Assembly: GCF_900149685.1 (NCBI RefSeq) | Contig: NZ_LT702999.1 | Coordinates: 1,922,001-1,986,000 of the forward strand | Source: Erythrobacter sp. Alg231-14 | Lineage (GTDB): Bacteria > Pseudomonadota > Alphaproteobacteria > Sphingomonadales > Sphingomonadaceae | Length of the DNA: 64,000 nucleotides | Direction: 5' to 3' | Shown here: piece after piece, positions 7,596 to 16,085 of the stretch | Position numbering within the stretch: position 1 is the first letter of the stretch | Layout: each line of letters begins with the position of its first letter | The notes under the pieces: model-generated | The model's input: only the letters and a program-made list of their open reading frames with translations | The model's database searches: none | Told to the model about the DNA's origin: nothing | Position numbers and translations under genes: made by a program

Positions 7596-10343
7596 GTGAC
7601 CCCTCATTCCACCCCACAGAATTTCAACAGAAACGGCCGAGACGACAGCCGCGTTCGCGCCGTGTTGGGGCCAACCAATACGGGCAAGACGTATCTGGCG
7701 ATTGAACGGATGTGCGGGCATTCTTCCGGCATGATGGGATTTCCGCTGCGTTTGTTGGCGCGCGAAGTCTATGACCGGGTCCGCGCAATCAAGGGGGACG
7801 ATGCCGTTGCCTTGATCACGGGGGAACAGCGGATTGAACCGCCCAATGCCCGCTATTTCCTCTGCACGATGGAGGCGATGGATCGGTTGGGCGCGGGTAA
7901 GAACGGACGTCATGCGTTTGTAGCCATTGATGAGGCGCAGATCGGTGCCGATCCCGAACGCGGCCACATTTTTACCGATCGATTGTTGAACGCGCGCGGC
8001 CGCGAGGAAACGATGATCCTCGGCTCCGCCACGCTGGAACCGATTGTCCGCAAATTGATCCCCGAAGCGGAAATGGTGGAGCGGCCGCGGTTTTCCACTT
8101 TGACCCATTCGGGAAGTGCGAAATTGTCCCGCCTGATGCCGCGCAGCGCGGTCGTCGCGTTTTCGGTGGAGCAAGTCTACGCCATGGCGGAGGCTTTGAA
8201 GCGGTTTCGCGGAGGCGCGGCGGTTGTGATGGGGGCATTGTCTCCGGAAACGCGCAACAAACAGGTCGAATTGTTCCAAAACGGAGAGGTGGATTACATC
8301 GTCGCCACCGATGCGATTGGGATGGGGCTCAACCTGGATTTGCATCACGTCGCCTTTGCGGCTTTGTCCAAATTTGACGGGCGGCGCAAACGGCGGCTGA
8401 CCCCATCGGAAATGGCTCAGATCGCCGGGCGCGCAGGGCGCCACCAACGCGATGGCAGTTTTGGAACATTAACCGGCGGCGGAAGCCGTTCGGGCGCTCC
8501 TCTCGAATTCACCGAGGAAGAAGTGTTTGCGATTGAGGAGCACAAATTTGCCCCTCTCACCAAACTGCATTGGCGCGAGGCAGAGCCGCGCTTTGACACG
8601 ATAAAAGTCCTTGTCGGAGATTTGGAATCGCGCCCACACAGCGAGGTGTTGCGCGGCGCACCCGAAGCGATTGATCTGTCGGTCCTGAAGCGATTGGCCA
8701 GCGAGCCTTTGGCCGAAACCATCAAAGGTTCGGGCAGCGTCCGGCGGTTTTGGGAGGCGTGTTCGCTTCCCGATTTTAGACAGGTCGGCGTTGACCCGCA
8801 TGCACGATTTGTTGCGCGCTTGTGGCAAGACCTCCAAGGGGGCTATCTGGGTGCGGATTTCGTTGCTGCGCGGATCGCGGAATTGGATCGCACCGCAGGC
8901 GACATTGATACATTGCAAGGCCGGATAGCCGCGATCCGATCTTGGGCCTATATCTGCCAACGGCCCGATTGGGTCTTGGCACGCGACGAAATGGCCGCGC
9001 GAGCCCGCGCGGTCGAAGCTAAACTATCCGATGCGCTCCACGCTCGGCTAACTGAACGGTTCGTCAACCGGAGGACGACAATTTTGATGAAATCGCTGGG
9101 ACAAGACGGGACAGCATTGCCCGTCACTCTCGAACTAACAGGCGCCCTTACCGTAGAAGGGGAAACCATTGGCAAGCTCGATGGGTTTCGGTTTGTGGTC
9201 GACCCGAATGCCGGGATTGAAGATCGAAAAATGTTGCTGGCCGCCGGTGAAAAGGCGCTGCCGGGCATTTTGGCACAGCGAGCGCAATGGTTGTTGACCG
9301 AAGGCGCGGATGAATTGGCAATCGAAGGCGGAGCCATCCGTTGGCAAGGTCAATCGATCGCTACGATCACAATGCCGGATGATTTTGGCGCTGCCCGGCT
9401 GCAATTGTCGCGCGATGTCTCTGTTTTACCCGAAGCGGCAAAAACCCAGCTCGAAAAAGGGTTGATGGAATGGCTTACGAAACAGCTTGAACCGCTGGTG
9501 CCGCTGCAAAAACTGGCCGAAGCGGCGCGCGATCCCAAAGCGGGCAGCGAGGCGCGCGCTTTGTTGATCACCTTGATCGATGCGCGCGGCGTGATCAGCC
9601 GGGAAAAAGCCGGACTTGAGCATCTTCCCAAAGAAATGCGCCCATTCTTGCGGCGTTTGGGCGTTACATTTGGCGCGTTGGACATTTTCGCCGCGCCTCT
9701 TTTAAAGCCAGGACCGCGACGGCTTTTGCACGCGCTGGCCCTCGACACCCGGCCTTTGCAAGAGATGATGTTGCCGGTTCTGGCCGAATCGAAAACCGTC
9801 CCAGCGGGATACCGTCCAGCCGGTGGTCAATTGATTCGGGTCGATTTGGCGGAGAAGATTTTGCGCGCCGCATTTGATGCCCGGGCAAAAGCGACCACCG
9901 CCGGGTCAAAGGAACGCAATGCGCGATTCCGATTGAACTTGGCCCTGCCGATTTCGATTGGGCTAGAGGAAGAAAATGCACGCCGGTTGCTGGGCAGCGC
10001 CGGATTCAGGCTGCAACGCGCGCGCACCTTGGCAGAGGGAGCGTCAGGCCCGCCCGCACCCGACAGTTGGACGTGGCGCCCGCGTCGCGCCGGTGACAAT
10101 GATCGTCGCCAAGACAAGCGTCGGGATCATCGGCGCAACAATCAGGCCGGCAATCCAAAGGCGAAAGCCAAACCGAACACCGGTCGGGAGGCAAACGGCG
10201 GAGGCCCTTCGCACAAAGGGAAAAAGACGAACCACCACGACAAAGGCCGCGGCAAAGGGGGCAGACCCCAACCCAAACACGACACCGGCCCCGCCCGCGC
10301 AAGCGGCGCGTTTGACGGTTTGGCGGATTTGCTTGGCGGATGA
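7596..10343 (+). CDS. SUV3-like RNA/DNA helicase with basic C-terminal tail
   Basis: A 915-residue superfamily 2 helicase. Walker A is GPTNTGKT (about residue 28), the DEAD-type motif is DEAQ followed by IGADPERGHIFTDRLL, motif III is GSATLEP, and the second RecA domain has ATDAIGMGLNLD and QIAGRAGRHQRDG. This set resembles mitochondrial Suv3, common in alphaproteobacteria and linked there to RNA turnover. The last 120 residues are very rich in Lys, Arg, Gly, Asn and Pro and look disordered, probably binding nucleic acid. The GTG at 7596 is the only start that leaves room before Walker A. Its stop overlaps the start of the S4 gene (ATGA). Confidence 0.9.
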   Translation: MTPHSTPQNFNRNGRDDSRVRAVLGPTNTGKTYLAIERMCGHSSGMMGFPLRLLAREVYDRVRAIKGDDAVALITGEQRIEPPNARYFLCTMEAMDRLGAGKNGRHAFVAIDEAQIGADPERGHIFTDRLLNARGREETMILGSATLEPIVRKLIPEAEMVERPRFSTLTHSGSAKLSRLMPRSAVVAFSVEQVYAMAEALKRFRGGAAVVMGALSPETRNKQVELFQNGEVDYIVATDAIGMGLNLDLHHVAFAALSKFDGRRKRRLTPSEMAQIAGRAGRHQRDGSFGTLTGGGSRSGAPLEFTEEEVFAIEEHKFAPLTKLHWREAEPRFDTIKVLVGDLESRPHSEVLRGAPEAIDLSVLKRLASEPLAETIKGSGSVRRFWEACSLPDFRQVGVDPHARFVARLWQDLQGGYLGADFVAARIAELDRTAGDIDTLQGRIAAIRSWAYICQRPDWVLARDEMAARARAVEAKLSDALHARLTERFVNRRTTILMKSLGQDGTALPVTLELTGALTVEGETIGKLDGFRFVVDPNAGIEDRKMLLAAGEKALPGILAQRAQWLLTEGADELAIEGGAIRWQGQSIATITMPDDFGAARLQLSRDVSVLPEAAKTQLEKGLMEWLTKQLEPLVPLQKLAEAARDPKAGSEARALLITLIDARGVISREKAGLEHLPKEMRPFLRRLGVTFGALDIFAAPLLKPGPRRLLHALALDTRPLQEMMLPVLAESKTVPAGYRPAGGQLIRVDLAEKILRAAFDARAKATTAGSKERNARFRLNLALPISIGLEEENARRLLGSAGFRLQRARTLAEGASGPPAPDSWTWRPRRAGDNDRRQDKRRDHRRNNQAGNPKAKAKPNTGREANGGGPSHKGKKTNHHDKGRGKGGRPQPKHDTGPARASGAFDGLADLLGG

Positions 10344-10651
10344 AGCATTGCTCAGATCAAACATTCAATGACAATCCCAACGGGGCATCTCGCCCCGAAA
10401 TGCGGATCGATCGCCTGCTTGTTTATCTGAGATTTGCCCGAACCCGATCGGTCGCTCGCGACATGATTGAGGCTCACGCTTTGCGGCGGAATAGAAAACA
10501 TGTGCTGCGCGTGAGTGAGATGATCGCTATCGGAGACGTGCTCACGATGATGGTCGGTAACGAAGTGCGGGTGATCCAAGTCTTGTCTCTACCACAGAGG
10601 CGTGCATCTTCGGCGCTTGCCAAGTCTCATTATCGCGAGCTTGACCCTTAG
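10340..10651 (+). CDS. S4-domain RNA-binding protein (Hsp15-like)
   Basis: A 103-residue protein with one S4 fold: [31 protein letters not shown] and then [25 protein letters not shown]4 domains bind structured RNA; in the Hsp15 family they recognise stalled 50S subunits. The ATG overlaps the helicase stop (ATGA), so the pair is translationally coupled and may act on the same RNA. There is a non-conserved polar leader of about 20 residues before the domain; a second ATG at residue 21 could be the true start, but the overlap favours the first. Confidence 0.85.
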   Translation: MKHCSDQTFNDNPNGASRPEMRIDRLLVYLRFARTRSVARDMIEAHALRRNRKHVLRVSEMIAIGDVLTMMVGNEVRVIQVLSLPQRRASSALAKSHYRELDP

Positions 10652-10728
10652 GCCCTATTGCCTTTAGCAGCGCCGCAACTTGTATTTCTGGCCTTGCTGG
10701 CCAAACGCCTTGTAATGAAAGACGCCCA

Positions 10729-11067
10729 ATGACTTACGTCGTCACCGATGACTGCATCAAATGCAAATACACCGACTGTGTCGAAGTGTGCCCGGTTGAT
10801 TGTTTTTACGAAGGCGACAACATGCTGGTGATCAATCCCAGCGAATGCATCGATTGCGGCGTTTGTGAACCCGAATGCCCCGCCGAAGCGATTCTTCCTG
10901 ATACCGAAGATGGTCTGGAAAAATGGCTTGAGCTGAACACCAAGTATTCGGCCGCTTGGCCCAACATCACCGGTCAGAAAGAACCGCCCGCAGACGCGGA
11001 CGATTTCAAAGGCCAAAAGGGCAAGTTCGAGAAATACTTTAGCGAAGCACCCGGCGAAGGGGATTAA
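10729..11067 (+). CDS. fdxA: Seven-iron ferredoxin FdxA
   Basis: A 112-residue ferredoxin of the [3Fe-4S][4Fe-4S] type. Cysteines sit as in Azotobacter FdI with an offset of one: Cys9, Cys17 and Cys50 for the 3Fe cluster, and Cys21, Cys40, Cys43 and Cys46 for the 4Fe cluster, within [15 protein letters not shown] and [11 protein letters not shown]. The C-terminal half is the usual acidic, cluster-free extension. It serves as a low-potential electron carrier in the cytoplasm; the partner is unknown. It lies between the S4 gene and carD, a gene order I recall from many alphaproteobacteria. Confidence 0.96.
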   Translation: MTYVVTDDCIKCKYTDCVEVCPVDCFYEGDNMLVINPSECIDCGVCEPECPAEAILPDTEDGLEKWLELNTKYSAAWPNITGQKEPPADADDFKGQKGKFEKYFSEAPGEGD

Positions 11068-11345
11068 TCCTTCCTCCTTGCGATCATGCGATCGCACCCG
11101 ATTCTAACCGCGCGATACCGTGCGAATCAGGCGGACTCGCAATAATGTTGCGATTGTGTTATAGAATCCTGCAACCCGCGCCGGCTGGTCCCGGCGTAGG
11201 CGATGACAATTAGAAAGGCCATCACCCAGCAACCTTAGCCTGAAACGGTTTTGAACCGGCCCTTGCCACCTCTCTTCCGGGTGCAGGACCGCTAAGAACA
11301 TCGTCTGTTTCATGCCTGTTGGACGGTCGCAAGAAAGGAATCCGC
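11068..11345 (+). promoter_or_regulatory. fdxA-carD intergenic region with hairpins (candidate carD promoter and leader)
   Basis: This 278-base gap holds no gene I can support. A TGCGATC-ATGC-GATCGCA hairpin follows fdxA and may be its weak terminator, although no T-run follows. A TATAGA hexamer at 11160-11165 is a candidate -10 element without an obvious -35. If it is used, carD has a leader of about 170 bases with two perfect hairpins: CGCCGG/CCGGCG at 11179-11196 and CGGTT/AACCG at 11246-11258. I do not recognise a known riboswitch class. Confidence 0.35.
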
Positions 11346-11879
11346 ATGGCAAGCAATGCGCCCGCATTCGCCGTAGGCGATTACGTTGTTTACCCAAAGC
11401 ACGGCGTTGGCCGCGTGATGGAATTGCAGAACGAAGAAATCGCAGGAATGCAGCTTGAGCTGTATGTTCTGCGCTTCGAAAAAGAGCGCATGACCTTGCG
11501 CGTGCCGACCAACAAGGTCGAATCCATCGGGATGCGCAAATTGTCTTCGGACAAGACATTGAAAGAGGCCATGGAAACGCTGAAAGGCAAGCCCAAGGTC
11601 AAGCGGACAATGTGGTCACGCCGTGCCCAAGAATACGAAGCGAAGATCAATTCCGGTGAGATCGTTTTGATCGCCGAAGTGACACGCGATCTCTTCCGCC
11701 CTGACGATCAACCAGAGCAAAGCTATTCTGAGCGTCAAATCTTCGAAGCCGCGTCAAGCCGCTTGGCCCGGGAATTGGGTGCAATGGAAGAAACGGACGA
11801 GGCAACCGCGCTGGAGAAAATTCTCGAAGTGCTGCGCGAACACGCGCCGCAATATTACGACAATCCAGACGAGGACTAA
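11346..11879 (+). CDS. carD: CarD-family transcription regulator (RNA polymerase binding)
   Basis: A 177-residue CarD/CdnL protein. The N-terminal RNA-polymerase-interacting Tudor-like domain is seen in FAVGDYVVYPKHGVGRVMEL, and the helical DNA-binding C-terminal part contains WSRRAQEYEAKINSG and SERQIFEAASSRLARELG. Family members bind the RNA polymerase beta subunit and stabilise open promoter complexes, notably at rRNA and housekeeping promoters. The start at 11346 is chosen for the GAAAGGAA ribosome site just upstream and the conserved N-terminus; the frame is open a little further. A strong terminator follows the gene. Confidence 0.95.
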   Translation: MASNAPAFAVGDYVVYPKHGVGRVMELQNEEIAGMQLELYVLRFEKERMTLRVPTNKVESIGMRKLSSDKTLKEAMETLKGKPKVKRTMWSRRAQEYEAKINSGEIVLIAEVTRDLFRPDDQPEQSYSERQIFEAASSRLARELGAMEETDEATALEKILEVLREHAPQYYDNPDED

Positions 11880-11906
11880 ACGCACGACGTTTTGGCTGAG
11901 GAATGC

Positions 11907-11938
11907 GGGGGCTGCCTATGATGGGCGGCCCCCTTTTC
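11907..11938 (+). terminator. Rho-independent terminator after carD
   Basis: A ten-pair stem GGGGGCTGCC (11907-11916) with GGCGGCCCCC (11924-11933), including one G-T pair and a seven-base loop, is followed directly by TTTT. It lies 28 bases behind the carD stop. Confidence 0.85.
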
Positions 11939-12046
11939 TATGCGTCCTGCAAACAAATTGATGCGTTAAGCTATATCTTAGCTTGCAACCCGGTCGATGG
12001 TGTATTATTTGAATAACACGCCTAGCAATTGAGTTGGAGAGCAAAA

Positions 12047-12874
12047 GTGATCGGAAGAATTTTCAAACGCGTTGCGCCCGCCGCAATGTTGGCCGTGGGT
12101 CTTGCATCATGCGGGTCCATGGACGTTACCATCAACGGCGAAGAGGGTGTGCCCCTCTCCGAACTGGATTTGAGCGGTGAAGCGCCGACCGAAGTGGTCG
12201 TAGCGACCAACGCAACCGTCGTTGTGACCGAAGGCGACACGTTGACCGTTACGGTTGAGAACGATGACGAAGACGCCCTACGATTTGTCCGCGATGGCGC
12301 GGTCTTCGGCGTTACGAGCGATCCCGATCTCAAAATCCGCAACGGACAGGCCATTGTCAACGTCACCATGCCTGCGCCTACGGACATTGTGATCGCCGGG
12401 TCGGGTTCGGTTCGTTCCGCAACCGTCGCACAGAACGCCGACCTTGCCATCGGCGGGTCGGGTAGCATCGCAGTCGAATCCATCGAGACGGAATCACTGT
12501 CGATATCGATCGGCGGGTCGGGCAGCGTCACGGGCGCGGGAACCACCGACACGCTTGATATTAGCATCGGCGGTTCTGGCGATGTCGACATGCCAGGCCT
12601 GAATGCGAACACAGCCAGCATTGGCATTGGCGGCGCGGGCGACGTGCAATTTGCCTCGGACGGTGAAGTGGACGCCTCCATCGCCGGATCAGGAAACATC
12701 GCCGTGAAAGGCGACGCAACCTGCACTGTTAGCGCGCTGGGTTCGGGCAAACTTGTGTGCGAACCGAATGAAACCGCTGCGGAACCAACCGCCACTGAAG
12801 ACGCCGATGAAGCCGATGATGGATCGGATGAGAGCGCGGATGAAGGTGACGAAAACGACAATGCGGCCGAATAA
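12047..12874 (+). CDS. DUF2807-type repeat lipoprotein with acidic tail
   Basis: The GTG at 12047 has a GGAGA site in front and gives a lipoprotein signal: a basic start, a hydrophobic core, and the lipobox LASC. The middle of the protein is a regular repeat: seven G-rich turns (IAGSGSV, IGGSGSI, IGGSGSV, IGGSGDV, IGGAGDV, IAGSGNI, ALGSGKL) spaced 18 to 20 residues apart, as in the DUF2807 'head GIN' beta-helix fold. The last 30 residues are almost all Asp, Glu, Ala and Ser. Likely a surface or periplasmic lipid-anchored beta-solenoid; its ligand is unknown. A second small lipoprotein gene follows. Confidence 0.85.
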   Translation: MIGRIFKRVAPAAMLAVGLASCGSMDVTINGEEGVPLSELDLSGEAPTEVVVATNATVVVTEGDTLTVTVENDDEDALRFVRDGAVFGVTSDPDLKIRNGQAIVNVTMPAPTDIVIAGSGSVRSATVAQNADLAIGGSGSIAVESIETESLSISIGGSGSVTGAGTTDTLDISIGGSGDVDMPGLNANTASIGIGGAGDVQFASDGEVDASIAGSGNIAVKGDATCTVSALGSGKLVCEPNETAAEPTATEDADEADDGSDESADEGDENDNAAE

Positions 12875-12944
12875 CACCGCAAAGCAACACGCGCGGGTGT
12901 AACCGCGACTTGCAATTCAGGATGGAGCGCGCAAGGTACAGGCC

Positions 12945-13274
12945 ATGCGCGCTCCTTCTCTTTTGGGCCTTGTGGCCATTTCACTGATGGTTTCGGGTTG
13001 CTTGGTAAAAGCGGCCGCCGATGTCGTGACGGCACCCGTTCGGGTTGGCGCGCGGGCGGTTGACCTTGCCACGACCAGCCAATCCGAGGCTGATGAAAAT
13101 CGCGGTCGCGAAATTCGCCGCCGCGAAGAGCGATTGGGCAAACTGGAACGCGATTATCGCAAACAAACCGAAGATTGTGAGGATGGCGACCGGGGCGCAT
13201 GCCGCGATGCGCAGGAAACCTACGACGAAATTCAGGAATTGCTGCCGACCATCCCGGTCGAACGGGACGATTAA
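12945..13274 (+). CDS. Small lipoprotein with charged helical tail
   Basis: A 109-residue protein. The signal ends in a lipobox, MVSGC, and after it a short Val/Ala-rich segment leads into a strongly charged region (residues about 50-95) rich in Glu, Arg, Lys and Asp that probably forms a long helix. Two further cysteines (EDCEDGDRGACRD) could form a disulfide. I do not recognise a family with a known function. Its stop shares bases with the stop of the sua5 gene on the other strand. Confidence 0.75.
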   Translation: MRAPSLLGLVAISLMVSGCLVKAAADVVTAPVRVGARAVDLATTSQSEADENRGREIRRREERLGKLERDYRKQTEDCEDGDRGACRDAQETYDEIQELLPTIPVERDD

Positions 13275-14281
13275 TCGATCGGAGCAGCCGCGCGGCCCAA
13301 ACGATCGTTGATCGCCCGGCCAATTCCGTCCTTTGGCACGGGGGCAATAGCGATCTTTTCAAAATCCGATGCCGCCGCGACGTGCAGGCAATCGTAAAGG
13401 CGGGCCGCCGCCTCTTCTACATTTCCGGATGCTGATAGTGTCACATCGCCGGGAATGCTTCCGAAACCGATGACGAATTCTTGCGGGTTCCGGTCCAATG
13501 CATTCAATCGAATTGGCTTTCCCGGTGCATAATGGCTCGCGAGTTGTCCGGGCGCTTCAACGCCCACTTTTGCGCCAACGCTCGGCTTGGGCACGGACAT
13601 GGGAGTGCCAAAACATTCGCGGTGAAGCGCAGAAAGGTCGATCGGACCGGGTCGCAATTCCTCCCAAACACCGCCGTCGCGAATGGCCAAGATGGTCGAT
13701 TCTACCCCGGCTTGCGTCGGACCGCCGTCCAAGACCAGATCGATCCGCCCATCCAGTGATGACAGAACATGAGCGGCGGTTGTCGGACTGATAAAGCCGC
13801 TTCGGTTGGCGGAAGGGGCGGCGAGTGGGAAATCGACCGCGCCCAGCAATTGACGCATGACCGGATGGCCGGGGCTGCGCACCGCAACCGTATTCAAACC
13901 CGCGGTCACCGCTGGGGCAAGATTGGCATCAGGTTTCGCCGGAACCACCAATGTAATGGGGCCGGGCCAGATGGTTTGTACGGCAAGGCGCGCCGATGGG
14001 CCCCATTCTGCGTATTGGGCCGCGTGATCTTGATCTTGGACATGCACGATCAACGGGTTGAAATCGGGCCGCCCTTTTGCGGCGTAGATCTTAGCCACAG
14101 CATCGGGGCTATCGGCTCTCGCGGCGAGGCCGTAAACCGTTTCGGTCGGCACCGCGACGACTCCGCCAGATTCGAGAATCTGGGCCGCCAAAGCGATTCC
14201 TTTGGGGTCCGCCTGCACCACTTCCGTAACGTTCTTGCCGCTCATCATCGCATCGCTATATTCGCCCCAAGCCTTGGCCAC
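13271..14281 (-). CDS. L-threonylcarbamoyladenylate synthase, long Sua5 form
   Basis: Makes threonylcarbamoyl-AMP from threonine, bicarbonate and ATP for the t6A modification of ANN-decoding tRNAs. The YrdC domain occupies residues about 20-215, with VPTETVYGLAARADSP, KIYAAKGRPDFNPLIVH and the SANRSGFISPT motif. A C-terminal Sua5 domain follows (residues about 245-336), linked by the conserved APGQLASHYAPGKP stretch, so this is the two-domain form rather than the short TsaC. The start could also be one of the two ATGs at residues 12-13. It is divergent from the acyl-CoA dehydrogenase and convergent with the small lipoprotein gene. Confidence 0.93.
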   Translation of the reverse strand: MAKAWGEYSDAMMSGKNVTEVVQADPKGIALAAQILESGGVVAVPTETVYGLAARADSPDAVAKIYAAKGRPDFNPLIVHVQDQDHAAQYAEWGPSARLAVQTIWPGPITLVVPAKPDANLAPAVTAGLNTVAVRSPGHPVMRQLLGAVDFPLAAPSANRSGFISPTTAAHVLSSLDGRIDLVLDGGPTQAGVESTILAIRDGGVWEELRPGPIDLSALHRECFGTPMSVPKPSVGAKVGVEAPGQLASHYAPGKPIRLNALDRNPQEFVIGFGSIPGDVTLSASGNVEEAAARLYDCLHVAAASDFEKIAIAPVPKDGIGRAINDRLGRAAAPID

Positions 14282-14337
14282 AATGCAGGCCGAAAAACCA
14301 TGTGTTTCGACACCGCTATTTCAGGACGACACCGCCC

Positions 14338-16080
14338 GTGACACCTTACACTCCGCCAACCCAAGATCAGTTGCTCGCGATCCGGATCAACGCCGGAATC
14401 GAAGAAATCGCTGCATCGGAACAATTCGCCCACGCAGAGGCCGATTTGGTCGAGGCCATCGTCGAAGGCGTCGGCCAATTCGCAGCAGGCGAATTCGCAC
14501 CGCTCAATCGCATCGGCGATCTCGAAGGGGCGAAACTCGAAAACGGCGTCGTGCGCCTGCCCGATGGATTCAAAGAAGCCTATGACGGCTATGTCGAACA
14601 GGGTTGGAATTCCATCGCCAGCCCAACTGAACATGGCGGGCAAGGCCTGCCCTTTACGTTGGGCTGCAATGTTTTAGAGAATCTGGGCGCGGCCAACATG
14701 GCCTTCAACCTTTTGCCAATGCTTTCCGTTGGCGCGATCGAAGCGTTGGAACACCACGGCAGCAAAGATCAACAGGCGACCTATTTGCCCGATTTGGTAA
14801 GCGGCAAATGGTCGGGAACCATGAACCTCACCGAACCAGCCGCCGGCAGCGATGTCGGCGCGCTGCGATCCACCGCAGAACCGATCACCGATGGTGAACA
14901 TGCGGGCAAGTACAAAATTGTCGGCCAGAAAATCTACATCACATGGGGCGACCATGAATTGGCGGAAAACATAATCCACCTTGTGCTGGCTCGCTTGCCC
15001 GGCGCACCAGAAGGTACCCGCGGTATCTCCCTGTTTGTTGTGCCCAAATACCATGTGAACGCCGACGGTTCGCTAGGCCCGCACAACGATTTGCGCCCGG
15101 TAAGCTTGGAACACAAATTGGGGATCAACGCATCGCCAACATGTGTGATGAGTTACGGTGACAACAATGAATGCATCGGGGAGTTGGTTGGCGCGGAAAA
15201 TCGCGGATTGATGGCAATGTTCACGATGATGAACAACGCCCGCATCAATGTTGGCAATCAAGGGACCCAGATCGCCGAACGCGCCACGCAACAGGCGATG
15301 ACCTATGCGATGGACCGTGTGCAATCCGCGCGTGCGGGTTCGCCGGACAAAACCCCTGTTGCGATTATCGAACACCCCGATGTGCGGCGCATGATCCTGC
15401 GGATGAAAGCATTGACCGAAGGGGTTCGCGCCTTGCTCTATTACTGCGCAGGTCAGGTTGATCGCGGAACCATCGGCAACACCGACGCAAGCAATCGCGC
15501 CGAAGTGTTGGTGCCTTTGTTGAAAGCGTGGGGCACCGATGTTGGTGTCGAAGTCGCCGGGATCGGGATTCAAATCCACGGTGGAATGGGATTTGTCGAA
15601 GAGACGGGCGCCGCGCAACATTGGCGCGATTCCCGAATTGCCCCGATTTACGAGGGTACAAATGGCATTCAGGCGGCCGATCTTGTCACGCGCAAACTTG
15701 GCTTGGAAGGTGGCGACGCGATGATCAATCTTTTCGAAGAGATCACGCGCGATGCCAAATCCGAAAGCGGGCTGTCAGCCTTGGCGCAGGATTGCGCGAA
15801 CGTGGCGCGATGGATGCGGGATGAGGCAAGCCTTGACGATCGCCTCGCTGGGAGCGTTCCGTTCTGCACCATGGCTTCGGTCGCGGTTGCCGGATGGCAA
15901 TTGATGAAACAGGCCGAAGCGGTGGCCGCCGGCGCGGCGCCTTCGTTGCAAGAAAGCAAGCCGGTGACGGTGCGCTTCTTCCTCGATCGGATTGTCCCCG
16001 AAGCGATGGGATTGAAAGCTGGCGCAATTGCGGGCTCTGATCTGCTCTATGCGTTGACTGCGGACAAATTGGCGGGCTGA
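14338..16080 (+). CDS. Acyl-CoA dehydrogenase (long DmdC/FadE-like form)
   Basis: About 580 residues from a GTG at 14338 (TPYTPPTQDQLLAIR), which fits the family N-terminus better than the longer frame from 14302. It has the FAD acyl-CoA dehydrogenase core: MNLTEPAAGSDVGALR, GQKIYITWGDHE, KLGINASPTCVM and QIHGGMGFVEETGAAQHWRDSRI, with the catalytic Glu in YEGTNGIQAADL. The extra C-terminal helical domain and overall length match the 3-methylmercaptopropionyl-CoA dehydrogenase (DmdC)-like group, but the substrate cannot be assigned. It oxidises an acyl-CoA to the 2-enoyl-CoA and passes electrons to electron-transfer flavoprotein. Confidence 0.92.
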   Translation: MTPYTPPTQDQLLAIRINAGIEEIAASEQFAHAEADLVEAIVEGVGQFAAGEFAPLNRIGDLEGAKLENGVVRLPDGFKEAYDGYVEQGWNSIASPTEHGGQGLPFTLGCNVLENLGAANMAFNLLPMLSVGAIEALEHHGSKDQQATYLPDLVSGKWSGTMNLTEPAAGSDVGALRSTAEPITDGEHAGKYKIVGQKIYITWGDHELAENIIHLVLARLPGAPEGTRGISLFVVPKYHVNADGSLGPHNDLRPVSLEHKLGINASPTCVMSYGDNNECIGELVGAENRGLMAMFTMMNNARINVGNQGTQIAERATQQAMTYAMDRVQSARAGSPDKTPVAIIEHPDVRRMILRMKALTEGVRALLYYCAGQVDRGTIGNTDASNRAEVLVPLLKAWGTDVGVEVAGIGIQIHGGMGFVEETGAAQHWRDSRIAPIYEGTNGIQAADLVTRKLGLEGGDAMINLFEEITRDAKSESGLSALAQDCANVARWMRDEASLDDRLAGSVPFCTMASVAVAGWQLMKQAEAVAAGAAPSLQESKPVTVRFFLDRIVPEAMGLKAGAIAGSDLLYALTADKLAG

Positions 16081-16085
16081 TTCGC

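Noticed and set aside
7476-8447. Minus-strand frame of 323 codons opposite the helicase start
   Set aside because: Antisense to the conserved helicase motifs and without any family signature.
11068-11345. SRP RNA or 6S RNA gene in the fdxA-carD gap
   Set aside because: The hairpins do not carry the conserved SRP tetraloop region or the 6S bulge pattern; only a leader-like region is supported.
12022-13362. Minus-strand open frame of 446 codons across two lipoprotein genes
   Set aside because: Low-complexity Ser/Pro composition mirrors the Gly/Asp codons of the DUF2807 gene on the other strand; no start site or domain.
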